A stretch of DNA of 64,000 nucleotides from an uncultured Clostridium sp. (GTDB lineage Bacteria > Bacillota > Clostridia > Clostridiales > Clostridiaceae), in the NCBI GenBank assembly GCA_934777095.1, contig CAKVNP010000001.1, forward strand, positions 1 through 64,000, in the 5' to 3' direction. Shown in pieces: positions 45,790 to 54,964 of this stretch. Under the pieces are notes generated by a model. It searched no databases. It had not been told where the DNA came from and saw only the letters and a program-made list of their open reading frames with translations. Position 1 is the stretch's first letter, and each line of letters begins with the position of its first letter. The translations under genes and the position numbers were made by a program.

Positions 45790-47001
45790 CTACTGCATAG
45801 GTACTACAACAGTAGAGTTTTTGTAGTCATAAAACATCAGCCAGCATCCTACATTATCCTTACCTGCACCATTAGTCCATGTTACAAATCCTGTCTTTCC
45901 ATCATAAGGCTGTTCATCTTTATCTTTCTTTCCTGGCACCCCATAAACTATATAATTAAGATTTCCTTTTGAATCACATTTATACCCTAGATTAAAATAT
46001 CCATACTTTTTAATATAAGGATAGTAATTAAGCATTGGATAATACGCTAAAGTATACTTGTTATAGTTCGACATATCACACATTTCATATAAGTCATGTA
46101 CTTTAACTTTATACCACTTACAATACTTTATTTCTTTAAAATCATCATCACATTTTTCAAATGATTCTGCAATAGATTCAAAGTAATCTCCAACTGGACC
46201 ATTGATTTTACATGTCCTTGGATCAAATTGCTTATTCCTTTCAATTTCTTCTTCATATTCATCAAACTTTCCTCTTAAGTTTTCTCCTATAGGCTGACTT
46301 ACACTAATAGTTTCTTGTATATTATTTTCTTCTATATTATTATCTTGAATATTATTTTCTTCTTCTGCTCTACCATCACATGGAACTTTCTTCTTTTCTT
46401 CATTTTCCTTACACTTCTTTTCTTCCTTTACTTCTTCCTTTACTTCCTTCTTTATCTCCTTCTTTGCTTCCTCCTTCATTTCAGCCTTTTTCTCTACTTT
46501 CTTTTCTGGTTTCTTTGCAACTTTCTTCTCTACCTTTTTTTCTGGAAGTACAACTTTTTCATCATTACACTTAACTATTTTATAACTTTTCCAATCATCA
46601 CTTGGCTGCTCACCATTCAAAAATCCGCACATTACATATACAGGTGATCCCTCTTTATATTTTGCTATGGCAGCTCCTGATATATTTTCAAATTCAACGT
46701 CAATTCCGCCTATGTTAGAAGTATTATACTCCTTTGTAACATCGCATTTACCAGAATCGCTTATGTTCATTGGACCTAAATCTACTATCTTTTTATGATC
46801 CTTTTTACAGCAAATCAGCATCATATGATACTTATCATTATCCTTCCTAAGATTTTGTGCATAAAATGTTATTTTGCATATATCTCCACGTGCTTCAATC
46901 TTAGAATATCCTGATAATGCTTTATCACTTGAATTAGCATATCCTCTTGCGTCCTCCTGTAATATTATGAAATTTCTATACAATCTCCCACTACTTGCCA
47001 C
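45790..47001 (-). CDS. Unknown protein with central Lys/Glu-rich linker
   Basis: The 403-residue protein has an N-terminal beta-rich domain (1-150; NFIILQEDARGYANSSDKAL start), a charged linker (about 153-210, repeats of the type EKKVEKKV and KEEVKEE), an Asn/Ile repeat (NNIQDNNIEENNIQE), and a C-terminal Tyr/Cys-rich domain (250-403). I see no signal peptide. The start is GTG with GGAGG eight bases upstream. CATATAATA upstream fits a sigma-E/K -10. It occupies the place of yabG after ksgA, so a spore-layer role is conceivable but unproven. Confidence 0.7.
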   Translation of the reverse strand: MASSGRLYRNFIILQEDARGYANSSDKALSGYSKIEARGDICKITFYAQNLRKDNDKYHMMLICCKKDHKKIVDLGPMNISDSGKCDVTKEYNTSNIGGIDVEFENISGAAIAKYKEGSPVYVMCGFLNGEQPSDDWKSYKIVKCNDEKVVLPEKKVEKKVAKKPEKKVEKKAEMKEEAKKEIKKEVKEEVKEEKKCKENEEKKKVPCDGRAEEENNIQDNNIEENNIQETISVSQPIGENLRGKFDEYEEEIERNKQFDPRTCKINGPVGDYFESIAESFEKCDDDFKEIKYCKWYKVKVHDLYEMCDMSNYNKYTLAYYPMLNYYPYIKKYGYFNLGYKCDSKGNLNYIVYGVPGKKDKDEQPYDGKTGFVTWTNGAGKDNVGCWLMFYDYKNSTVVVPMQ

Positions 47002-47085
47002 TCCTTAAGCCTCCATTTTATAATAATTCCCTATATTATATGCAGGCATTATTAACAATAGAATTTTTTTAATTTCTATAAAAAA

Positions 47086-47105
47086 AAGATGGCCAAAGCC
47101 ATCTT
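47086..47105 (-). terminator. Terminator of ksgA
   Basis: AAGATGGC and GCCATCTT with a 4-nt loop, then T7 on the minus strand, 12 bp past the ksgA stop. Confidence 0.85.
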
Positions 47106-47116
47106 AATAAATTAAT

Positions 47117-47962
47117 CTATTTTAATTTTGAGTTAATACAATCTGAAAGCTTTGCAAACTCTTGTATAGATAAAGTTTCTCCTCTTCTCTTTGGATCAAC
47201 TCCAGCTTCTGCAAAAGCCTCCTCTAATTTTTCTTTAGCAACACCTATACTCTTTACTCCATTCCATAAAGTCTTTCTTCTCATGTTAAATGAATTTCTT
47301 ATTATGTCAAAGAAAAGCTTCTCGTTTTCTACTTTAACCTTAGGTTCTGGAAGTCTATCTAATCTAATAACTATAGAATCAACCTTTGGTCTTGGTATAA
47401 AGCAAGCTGGTGGTACTTTTCTAACTATCTTAGTATCACAATAATACTGAACTAATAATGATAAAGCACCATAATCTTTATTTCCTGGCTCTGCATTCAT
47501 TCTTTCAGCAACTTCTTTTTGAATCATTATTGTTAATGATTTAAACTTATAATTTTCTTTTAATAGCTTAACAATTATTGGTGTTGTTACATAATAAGGA
47601 AGATTAGCTACCAATTTAACGCTTTCTTCATCACCTATTACTTCATTAAAATCAACCTTTAATGCATCATTATGTATTAATCTAAAGTTTGGATTATCTC
47701 CAAGCTCCTGTTGTAGTATAGGAATTAAATCATTATCTAATTCTATAGCAACGACCTTTTTGGCAGTATTTAATAATTGTGCAGTTAATGTTCCTACACC
47801 AGGACCTATTTCAATTACTAAATCTTCTTTATTTACTTCTGCGCCACTTACTATATCTCTTGGAACAGAATCATCAATTAAAAAGTTTTGTCCTAAACTT
47901 TTTGAAAACTTAAAGTTATATTTTTTTACCAGCTCTGCTGTTTTAACATCTTTTATTTCCAT
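47117..47962 (-). CDS. rsmA: 16S rRNA dimethyladenosine transferase
   Basis: A 281-residue Erm/KsgA methyltransferase: [12 protein letters not shown] loop [13 protein letters not shown], and catalytic [10 protein letters not shown]. It dimethylates the two adjacent adenosines in helix 45 of 16S rRNA. The ATG at 47962 is preceded by GAGGG eight bases upstream. It starts one base after rnmV ends, the usual Firmicutes pairing (also called ksgA). Confidence 0.96.
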   Translation of the reverse strand: MEIKDVKTAELVKKYNFKFSKSLGQNFLIDDSVPRDIVSGAEVNKEDLVIEIGPGVGTLTAQLLNTAKKVVAIELDNDLIPILQQELGDNPNFRLIHNDALKVDFNEVIGDEESVKLVANLPYYVTTPIIVKLLKENYKFKSLTIMIQKEVAERMNAEPGNKDYGALSLLVQYYCDTKIVRKVPPACFIPRPKVDSIVIRLDRLPEPKVKVENEKLFFDIIRNSFNMRRKTLWNGVKSIGVAKEKLEEAFAEAGVDPKRRGETLSIQEFAKLSDCINSKLK

Positions 47963-47963
47963 A

Positions 47964-48518
47964 CTATTTTCCCTCTTCAATTTGTTTTTCTATCTTATTA
48001 ATTGCATCAATGAACTCTTCTTTTGACACTCCATAATTATTTAATCTTGCAAGCATTTGATTAGCATTTCCATATCCTAATCCTAATTCTTTACCAAGCT
48101 TCATTCTTCTTAATTTAGAATCTTCATATCCTGTAAGCTTAAAATAAAACATATCTTGTGAGTCAAATACAGGTTCTACTTCTTCTCTAGATACTTTAGC
48201 CCTTTCTAAGGCTTCTCTTATTACTTCTGGAGATGCATTTTCTACTCCTATATCATCACCTTTAATTCCGTCCTCTTGTGCAATATAGGCATGCTTTATT
48301 CCCTTAACTCTTTTAGAAATAATACTTCTTATTTTTTCACCTGCAAAATCAGGATCAGTCAGCACTATAACACCTTTTCTCTTTTGAGCTTCTTTAATTC
48401 TTTCAATAACTTTAGCATTAATCCCAAATCCACCTGTTGCTATAAGCTCTGCATCTACAGCTCTTTTTACTGCTGTAATATCGTCTCTTCCCTCAACTAC
48501 AATAACTTCCTTAATCAA
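47964..48518 (-). CDS. rnmV: Ribonuclease M5
   Basis: The 184-residue protein has an N-terminal TOPRIM domain ([33 protein letters not shown]) and a C-terminal RNA-binding region with [17 protein letters not shown]. It matures 5S rRNA together with L18. It is coupled to rsmA, and follows the 3D-domain gene. Confidence 0.95.
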   Translation of the reverse strand: MIKEVIVVEGRDDITAVKRAVDAELIATGGFGINAKVIERIKEAQKRKGVIVLTDPDFAGEKIRSIISKRVKGIKHAYIAQEDGIKGDDIGVENASPEVIREALERAKVSREEVEPVFDSQDMFYFKLTGYEDSKLRRMKLGKELGLGYGNANQMLARLNNYGVSKEEFIDAINKIEKQIEEGK

Positions 48519-48618
48519 AGCTTTTCTTCCTTTCCTTTTATATCTTCTATTAATGTATCTCTATATTATAATTATGTCAAACTTTTTGTCATTTGATTAT
48601 ATTGATCATTCATAATTA

Positions 48619-48646
48619 AAAAAAGGATGGCATAGGCCATCCTTTT
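48619..48646 (-). terminator. Terminator of the 3D-domain gene
   Basis: AAAAAGGATGGC and GCCATCCTTTTT with an ATAG loop overlap the stop codon region; T-run on the minus strand. Confidence 0.85.
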
Positions 48647-49705
48647 TTACCATTCTCCTGGATACGCTATTACATAAACTGGTACATCATATTTTCTTCC
48701 CCAGTTTATAGCGGTGTCATAAGAATCAACATATACATCAATTATATTTCCGTTAATTGCTCCACCAGTATCAGCAGCTATTGCTTTACCATATCCTTCA
48801 ACATATACTAATGATCCTAATGGAATAACCCTTGGATCTACAGATATAGTGCTTATACCTCCTGGATTATATGTTGGTACCGTTCCTGTAGCAGTTAATG
48901 AACCTCCATAATATGCTGTTGCTTGTACATATACTAGTGATTGATATTCTTCAATTTCTCCACTTCTGCTCGCAAAAGTTTTTCTAGTCCCCTCAGCAAT
49001 TACTTCAGTTACAGGCTCTTTTAATACTTTTGAGCTTACTTTTTCTCTTGATATCTCTTTGCCATCTTTTTTTACTACCTTATAAGTAACCTCTTCTTCA
49101 CCAGCTTGTCCTTCTTGAATAGTTTCAGTTGTATTTATATCTAATGAATCATCTTCGTTTGTTACTGTGTCATAATCTAGTGTATTTACTACGACTTCAT
49201 TTTCAACCTGAACATCAACTAATTGAACTTTCATATTGTCTTGAATCTTTGTATCTAATGAAGGTGTAACTTCATCCTCATTTATATCAAAATCAATATC
49301 CATTCCATTTAGTTGTTCTTTTTCTGCTACAAGCATGTTTTCTACTGTATCTTCAGCAGTCTTTACAACTACGGTTTGACCCTTAGCTGATATTTCAACA
49401 TCCACTGCTCTCTTAACAGTAATTACTTCGTTTTCGTGCAATTTTTTATCTAAAGCTGGTTCAACTTTATCCTTGGAAGCTAATTTAACTCCCTGTTGTT
49501 GCAACACATCTTTAACAGTCCCTTTGTATGTGACAAATGTTTTTTCATTTCCATCTACGTTTATTATTACAGTTTTTCTTAAATTAGCTGATACAGTTCC
49601 CATCATAGTAATTACTACAACTACGCCTCCTACAGCTAAAATCTTTGTTGCCTTAGGACCATTAGAAAAAATGTCTTTAAATAATTTCTTACATTTTTCT
49701 ATCAT
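48647..49705 (-). CDS. yabE: G5/3D-domain cell-wall protein (YabE/Rpf2-like)
   Basis: A 352-residue secreted or membrane-anchored protein: N-terminal helix (about 22-42), three DUF348-like repeats (about 45-215), a G5 domain (about 185-245) and a C-terminal 3D domain (about 255-352) with IPLGSLVYVEGYGKAIAADTGGAI and conserved Asp residues in IDVYVDSYDTAI. Such proteins resemble lytic transglycosylases that act on peptidoglycan. GGAGG precedes the ATG at 49705. Position between tatD and rnmV matches Bacillus yabE. Confidence 0.92.
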   Translation of the reverse strand: MIEKCKKLFKDIFSNGPKATKILAVGGVVVVITMMGTVSANLRKTVIINVDGNEKTFVTYKGTVKDVLQQQGVKLASKDKVEPALDKKLHENEVITVKRAVDVEISAKGQTVVVKTAEDTVENMLVAEKEQLNGMDIDFDINEDEVTPSLDTKIQDNMKVQLVDVQVENEVVVNTLDYDTVTNEDDSLDINTTETIQEGQAGEEEVTYKVVKKDGKEISREKVSSKVLKEPVTEVIAEGTRKTFASRSGEIEEYQSLVYVQATAYYGGSLTATGTVPTYNPGGISTISVDPRVIPLGSLVYVEGYGKAIAADTGGAINGNIIDVYVDSYDTAINWGRKYDVPVYVIAYPGEW

Positions 49706-49909
49706 CAACTTAAACCTCCTTTGGCAAGAGTGTCTTTTGCATTATATTATATATAATACTATTTTGTCAAATTCACCCTACCCTTTTACCATAAACTGTT
49801 ATTTTATTAGCTAAATAAAAATGTATTAAATAATTCTATTTATTCTTTTGATTACTTATTCAGCAGATGTAAATGGTAATATTTGTTAATATCTTTTCTC
49901 TATTTTACT

Positions 49910-50695
49910 TTATTTTTTTTTACAAATCAAGTTATTGAAATTATTGTTAACTGCAATATTAACTTCTTTTGGGTCAATTTCCTTGATTAAAGCAATTTGT
50001 TCAATGATATATTCAATATAATCCGATTTATTACGCTTTCCTCTAAAAGGTACCGGTGCCATGTATGGACAATCAGTTTCAACTAATAACCTTTCAAGAG
50101 GTATTTCTCTTATAACATCATGTATTTTCTTAGCATTCTTAAATGTTACCACACCTGTAATCCCGATATAATACCCTAGTTTAATGCACTCCTTAGCAAA
50201 TTCTACACTTCCTGAAAAACAATGCACTGTCCCCTTTACCTCCGGGAATTCCTTCATTATATCTAATGTATCTTTATGTGCATCTCTATCATGAATTACT
50301 ACTGGCAGATTTAATTCAGCTGCTAACTGCATCTGTGCTCTAAATACTGATTTTTGAATTTCCCTATCTGGATTTTCATCCCAATAATAATCCAGGCCAA
50401 TTTCTCCTATAGCAAGGATCTTCTCATTTTCTTTTACATATTCAATTATCTGTTTTCTAACATCTTCATCATAATCATTTGCATCACTAGGATGTATTCC
50501 AAGTGCTCCATAGATAAAACTAAATTCCTTAGTTAATTCATTTGTTGTAGCTAAACTAGCTTTTGAACAAGCACAATTTAATATTCCAATTACTCCTGAA
50601 GCATTTAATTCCTTTAAAAGTTCCTTTCTATCCTCATCAAAGGCTTCATCGTCATAATGAGCATGAGTATCAAAAATTTCATATTTATGTTCCAT
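49910..50695 (-). CDS. TatD-family metal-dependent DNase
   Basis: The 261-residue TIM-barrel hydrolase has FDTHAHYDDEAF, GEIGLDYYWDENPD, VVIHDRDAH, GTVHCFSG and VETDCPYMAPVPFRGKRN, all TatD metal and active-site blocks. The family has 3'-5' DNase activity. Gene order metG-tatD-yabE-rnmV-ksgA is conserved, here interrupted by the second MetRS gene. Confidence 0.94.
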   Translation of the reverse strand: MEHKYEIFDTHAHYDDEAFDEDRKELLKELNASGVIGILNCACSKASLATTNELTKEFSFIYGALGIHPSDANDYDEDVRKQIIEYVKENEKILAIGEIGLDYYWDENPDREIQKSVFRAQMQLAAELNLPVVIHDRDAHKDTLDIMKEFPEVKGTVHCFSGSVEFAKECIKLGYYIGITGVVTFKNAKKIHDVIREIPLERLLVETDCPYMAPVPFRGKRNKSDYIEYIIEQIALIKEIDPKEVNIAVNNNFNNLICKKK

Positions 50696-50777
50696 TGTAT
50701 CTACCTCCTATAATTTTTATTTATAATCAGATTAATTTTATATTATTTCATATTAACTCTATTATTTTGACACTTAA

Positions 50778-50807
50778 TTGACATATTCAGAAGTTACTAT
50801 ATATATT
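50778..50807 (+). promoter_or_regulatory. Plus-strand promoter in the gap between tatD and the second MetRS
   Basis: A perfect TTGACA (50778-50783) is followed by TATATA (50800-50805) or TATATT (50802-50807), at 16 or 18 bp. It points into a gap with no plus-strand gene, only a terminator at 50863-50904. Confidence 0.6.
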
Positions 50808-50812
50808 GTAAA

Positions 50813-50904
50813 GTAGTTAAAGCATTATTATTTACCCAAAAAAACCATCTTAACGCTGGTTTCAAGAGTATATCATACCCCAAATGATATACTCTTGTTT
50901 TTTT
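50813..50904 (+). ncRNA. Candidate small RNA (about 90 nt)
   Basis: A transcript from the promoter at 50778-50807 would run about 90 nt to a 14-bp terminator, CAAGAGTATATCAT / ATGATATACTCTTG, followed by eight T residues. A smaller hairpin AACCA/TGGTT (50842-50862) precedes it. There is no open reading frame with a ribosome binding site. It is convergent to the second MetRS gene. The terminator could alternatively just insulate that gene. Confidence 0.45.
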
Positions 50905-52531
50905 ATATTCTTTTTTCCTTTAATCTTTCAACTTCTTCAAAAGCTTTTCTTTTATCTAAACGTGGAAATGATAAATTTTTATTTTTTATAGTTCCCTTAG
51001 ACTTTTCCGCAAAGCTCCAGATAGCATTTTCAATTCCAATAGTCTGTCTTATATCCCTGCAGTACTTAGGCATAAAAGGTTCTAAAAGATTAGCTAAATT
51101 CACAAGTACCTGTAAAGAATTATATATTACTTCCTTACATTTCTTTGGATTATTATTTATTAGCGTCCAAGGATCATTTTTCTCAAAATAATTATTGTAT
51201 TTTCTGCAGCAATTTACAGCTTTAGATAAAGCATCCTTAAATTCGCCTTCTTCAATCTTATCTCCCATGTCAAAATACAAATCAAATAATTCATCTTTAA
51301 TAGCATTACTTATTTTACCTTCAGGTATTCTTGAATTATAATTCTGCCTAATAAAATTACACACTTTATTAGCAAATCCACCGATATTTGCTGCTAAATC
51401 ATTGTTACTTGTATTTATATAATCTCTCCAAGTAAAATCAGTATCCTTATTTTCAGGAGAATTTAATAATAAATAATATCTAATAGAATCTACATTATAG
51501 TTCTTAGTTATATAATCAGCCCAGATAGCCCAATTTTTCACTGATGAAAATGGCTTTCCTTCTAATTTTAAATATTCACTAGAAATTATCCTTATATCAG
51601 GATTCTTGATTCCAAGTCCAGCCAAGATAGCTGGGAAAATAACGGCATGGAATGGAATATTATCTTTTCCATGAACAAAATATATTCTTGAATCTTCGCC
51701 CTGCCAATAATCCTTCCAATCTTCGCCTCTTTCATTTAAACATTTCATACTGGCAGTTAAATATCCCATAACCGCTTCAATCCAGACGAATATTCTTTTA
51801 TCTTCATAACCTTCTAAAGGAACCTCAACTCCCCAAAGAAAATCCCTAGTTACTGCCCTATCCCTTAAGCCTTCATCTAGATATCTTTTAACCATATTTT
51901 CAGCATTATGGCGCCATCCACTATGTCTTATGTATAGTCTTTTAACATCATTTTCAAATTTAGATAATGCAAAGAATAAATGCTTTGTTTTTATAAGCTT
52001 AGGTTCAGATCCACATATATCGCATTTTTTATCTAATACTTCATAAGATTCAAATATTGCTGAACATTTAGTGCATCCATATCCATGAGCCTCTCCCCCA
52101 CATTTAGGACAATGACCTATTATATTTCTATCTGCTAAAAACTCATTGCACTTTTCACAAAAAGTCTGGTCAACTTCCTTTTCATAAATATAGCCTTTTT
52201 CATATAATTCTAAAATGAATTTTCTAACTTCTTCAGCATGGTATTCTGTATGAGTCTTTTCAAATATATCAAAGGAAAAACCTAAAGATTTAAAACATTT
52301 TTTAAATTCCCCATGATATTTTTCCACTGCCTCAAGAGGAGTTATCTTTTCTTCTTCAGCCTTCATCGTAACTGGCGTTCCATGACAGTCAGTTCCTGAT
52401 AAAAATATTACATTATCCCCCATCATTCGATGATATCTTGCTAATACATCCCCTGGAAGAAGAACAGCTATTCTTCCTAAATGAAGTGGCCCATTAGCAT
52501 AAGGCCATGCATTCCCGATTAAAATATTCAT
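50903..52531 (-). CDS. Second, archaeal-type methionyl-tRNA synthetase-like protein
   Basis: A 542-residue class I synthetase: WPYANGPLHLGR replaces HIGH-type, Cys-rich zinc region (CEKCNEF, CPKCGG, CTKC, CDIC; about 130-185), and LKLEGKPFSSVKNWAIW at the KMSKS position. The C-terminal tRNA-binding (EMAP-like) domain of the housekeeping enzyme is missing. It may charge tRNA-Met under special conditions or confer resistance to MetRS inhibitors, or have another role. The ATG has GGGGG upstream. It lies 80 bp after metG. Confidence 0.82.
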   Translation of the reverse strand: MNILIGNAWPYANGPLHLGRIAVLLPGDVLARYHRMMGDNVIFLSGTDCHGTPVTMKAEEEKITPLEAVEKYHGEFKKCFKSLGFSFDIFEKTHTEYHAEEVRKFILELYEKGYIYEKEVDQTFCEKCNEFLADRNIIGHCPKCGGEAHGYGCTKCSAIFESYEVLDKKCDICGSEPKLIKTKHLFFALSKFENDVKRLYIRHSGWRHNAENMVKRYLDEGLRDRAVTRDFLWGVEVPLEGYEDKRIFVWIEAVMGYLTASMKCLNERGEDWKDYWQGEDSRIYFVHGKDNIPFHAVIFPAILAGLGIKNPDIRIISSEYLKLEGKPFSSVKNWAIWADYITKNYNVDSIRYYLLLNSPENKDTDFTWRDYINTSNNDLAANIGGFANKVCNFIRQNYNSRIPEGKISNAIKDELFDLYFDMGDKIEEGEFKDALSKAVNCCRKYNNYFEKNDPWTLINNNPKKCKEVIYNSLQVLVNLANLLEPFMPKYCRDIRQTIGIENAIWSFAEKSKGTIKNKNLSFPRLDKRKAFEEVERLKEKRI

Positions 52532-52577
52532 AAATACCCCCTTAATTCATCATTACCTAACTTCTTAATTTTAAAAT

Positions 52578-52604
52578 AAGGTGCTGAATTTAATTCAACA
52601 CCTT
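52578..52604 (-). terminator. Terminator of metG
   Basis: AAGGTGTTGAATT pairs with AATTCAGCACCTT (one wobble), eight bases past the metG stop, followed by ATTTTA. Confidence 0.7.
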
Positions 52605-52611
52605 GTTTAAA

Positions 52612-54555
52612 TTATCTAACTTGGCTTCCAGTTGGTAATTCTCCTGGATTAACTAATGTTAATAAGCTATCGTCATCAGTTGCAGCAGCTAGGATCATAC
52701 CTTGTGATAATTCTCCTCTTAGCTTAACTGGTTTTAAATTAGCAACTAATACAACGTATTTGCCAACTAATTCTTCTGGCTTATAGTAATTAGCTATTCC
52801 TGATACCACTTGTCTTTCTTCACCATTTAAATCAACCTTTAATTTTAATAATTTCTTAGCTCCCTTAATTGGTTCACAAGCTAGTACCTTTACTACTCTT
52901 AAATCAATTTTAGCGAAATCATCAATAGTTATTTCTTCTTTAATTGGTTGCATTTTATATTCTTCTTTTGGCTTATTAGCTTCTAATTGAGCTAATCTTA
53001 AAGCTTCTAATTCTTCTAATCTTTTAGCAACATCAATTCTTGGGAATAATGCATCTCCTTTAGTAACTTTAGTTTCAGGAGTCGTTCCATCAAATCCACT
53101 TAATGATTCCCAAGTCTTAGTAGTGATATTTAATTGTGCATTAATTTTTTCACTTGTGCTTGGTAAGAATGCTGATAATAAAATTGAAGCAAATCTTAAG
53201 CTCTCCACTAAGTTATATAAAACTGTACCTAATCTTTCTTTCTTTTCTTCATCCTTAGCTAAAATCCAAGGTGTAGTTTCATCTATATATTTATTAGCTC
53301 TGCCAATAAGTTCGAATATATCTTCTAATGCTTCTGGAATTCTTAGTTCATCGATAGCTTTTGTAACCTTTTTAGGTGTTTCTAATGCTAATGAAATTAA
53401 TTCATCATCTATGTCTTCCTTAGCAAGTGGTGCTGGTATTATACCATCAAAGTATTTTTCGATCATTGCTACAGTTCTAGATAAAAGATTTCCTAAGTCA
53501 TTACATAAATCTGAATTTATCTTCTTGATGAATATTTCATTATTGAATAATCCATCTGCACCAAATGGTATTTCTCTTAATAAGTAGTATCTTACTGCAT
53601 CTACACCAAAGTTTTCTACTAATGTTACAGGATCTACAACATTACCTTTTGATTTAGACATTTTTCCACCATCTACTAATAACCATCCATGTCCAAATAC
53701 TTGCTTAGGAAGTTCTAATCCTAATGCCATTAACATGATTGGCCAGTAAATAGTATGGAATCTTAAGATATCCTTACCTATTAAATGTACATCAGCAGGC
53801 CAGAACTTTTTATATAATTCATCATTTGAGCTGCCATATCCTAAAGCACTTATATAGTTTGATAATGCATCTATCCAAACATATACTACGTGACCTGGGT
53901 CAAATGTTACTGGTATTCCCCAGTTAAAACTTGTTCTTGATACACAAAGATCTTGTAATCCAGGTTTTAAGAAGTTATTAACCATTTCATTTTTTCTTGA
54001 TTCTGGCTGGATAAATTCTGGATGAGCTTCAATGTATTCCATTAATCTATCTGCATATTTGCTCATTTTGAAGAAGTAAGCTTCTTCCTTTGAAGTTTCA
54101 ACTGGTCTTCCACAGTCTGGGCATTTACCATCAACTAATTGAGTTTCAGTCCAGAAAGATTCACATGGTGTACAGTATAACCCTTCATAAGATGACTTAT
54201 ATATATCTCCTTGATCATATAATTGCTTAAATATCTTTTGAACAGCTTCTATATGATAATCATCAGTAGTTCTAATAAATTTATCATAGCTTATGTCCAT
54301 CATCTTCCATAAGTCTTTGATTCCTGCTACTATTTCATCTACATGCTCTTTTGGAGTTATTCCCTTTTCTTCAGCTATTCTTTGGATTTTTTGACCATGT
54401 TCATCTGTCCCTGTTAAGAACATTACATCATAACCATTTAATCTCTTAAATCTAGCTAAAGCGTCAGCAGCTACTGTTGTGTAAGTATTACCAATATGTA
54501 GCTTAGTTGACGGATAATAAATTGGCGTTGTTATATAATAAGTTTTTTTACTCAT
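52612..54555 (-). CDS. metG: Methionyl-tRNA synthetase (housekeeping)
   Basis: The 647-residue enzyme has PIYYPSTKLHIGNTYTT (HIGH), zinc knuckle [33 protein letters not shown], and a C-terminal tRNA-binding OB domain (about 540-647; DFAKIDLRVVKVLACEPIKGAKKLLKLKV). It is under a methionine T-box, which supports its role as the regulated main synthetase. Confidence 0.97.
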   Translation of the reverse strand: MSKKTYYITTPIYYPSTKLHIGNTYTTVAADALARFKRLNGYDVMFLTGTDEHGQKIQRIAEEKGITPKEHVDEIVAGIKDLWKMMDISYDKFIRTTDDYHIEAVQKIFKQLYDQGDIYKSSYEGLYCTPCESFWTETQLVDGKCPDCGRPVETSKEEAYFFKMSKYADRLMEYIEAHPEFIQPESRKNEMVNNFLKPGLQDLCVSRTSFNWGIPVTFDPGHVVYVWIDALSNYISALGYGSSNDELYKKFWPADVHLIGKDILRFHTIYWPIMLMALGLELPKQVFGHGWLLVDGGKMSKSKGNVVDPVTLVENFGVDAVRYYLLREIPFGADGLFNNEIFIKKINSDLCNDLGNLLSRTVAMIEKYFDGIIPAPLAKEDIDDELISLALETPKKVTKAIDELRIPEALEDIFELIGRANKYIDETTPWILAKDEEKKERLGTVLYNLVESLRFASILLSAFLPSTSEKINAQLNITTKTWESLSGFDGTTPETKVTKGDALFPRIDVAKRLEELEALRLAQLEANKPKEEYKMQPIKEEITIDDFAKIDLRVVKVLACEPIKGAKKLLKLKVDLNGEERQVVSGIANYYKPEELVGKYVVLVANLKPVKLRGELSQGMILAAATDDDSLLTLVNPGELPTGSQVR

Positions 54556-54590
54556 TAATATCCCTCCTAAAATAAATTTATATTAAAAAA

Positions 54591-54850
54591 GCCTCTATAT
54601 AGGTTAATTTACCTATATAGAGGCGTTATATACGCGTTACCACTCTACTTTTAATTTATTTCACAATAAATTTCTCACTAAGTGACTTTTTATCACTCTG
54701 CAATATAACGGCTGCTTCCGTACTACCCTAATAAAAATACTCAGGTAATCTGCTCCGAGGCCATCTTCACATAGCTTAATTATACCAGCTTTCACCTAAT
54801 TTCTGGCTCTCTTTAATAATCTCCCTATGCTACTCTTCTCTTCTTAGCAT
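54591..54850 (-). promoter_or_regulatory. T-box riboswitch, methionine specifier, upstream of metG
   Basis: On the minus strand: stem I starting near AGAAGAGAAGAGTAGC, specifier GAAG-ATG-GCCTCGGAG (ATG at 54764-54762), T-box GTGGTAACGCG (54642-54632), and terminator GCCTCTATATAGGT/ACCTATATAGAGGC with T6 (54591-54623). Uncharged tRNA-Met should prevent termination. Confidence 0.93.
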
Positions 54851-54861
54851 TTAATATTTTT

Positions 54862-54890
54862 ATAATAGTATAAAACAAATCAACTGTCAA
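54862..54890 (-). promoter_or_regulatory. Promoter of the metG T-box transcript
   Basis: TTGACA (54890-54885) and TATTAT (54867-54862), 17-bp spacing. Confidence 0.75.
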
Positions 54891-54964
54891 ATTTTTATAG
54901 TTGCTTTTATATTTAATTTATATATAAATTTGCTATAATTAATGTACAGGAGAGGATGCTTATA

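Noticed and set aside
46315-46647. Long plus-strand open frames rich in Leu/Phe/Ser, resembling a membrane protein
   Set aside because: They are the complement of the Lys/Glu-coding linker of the minus-strand gene; there is no ribosome binding site.
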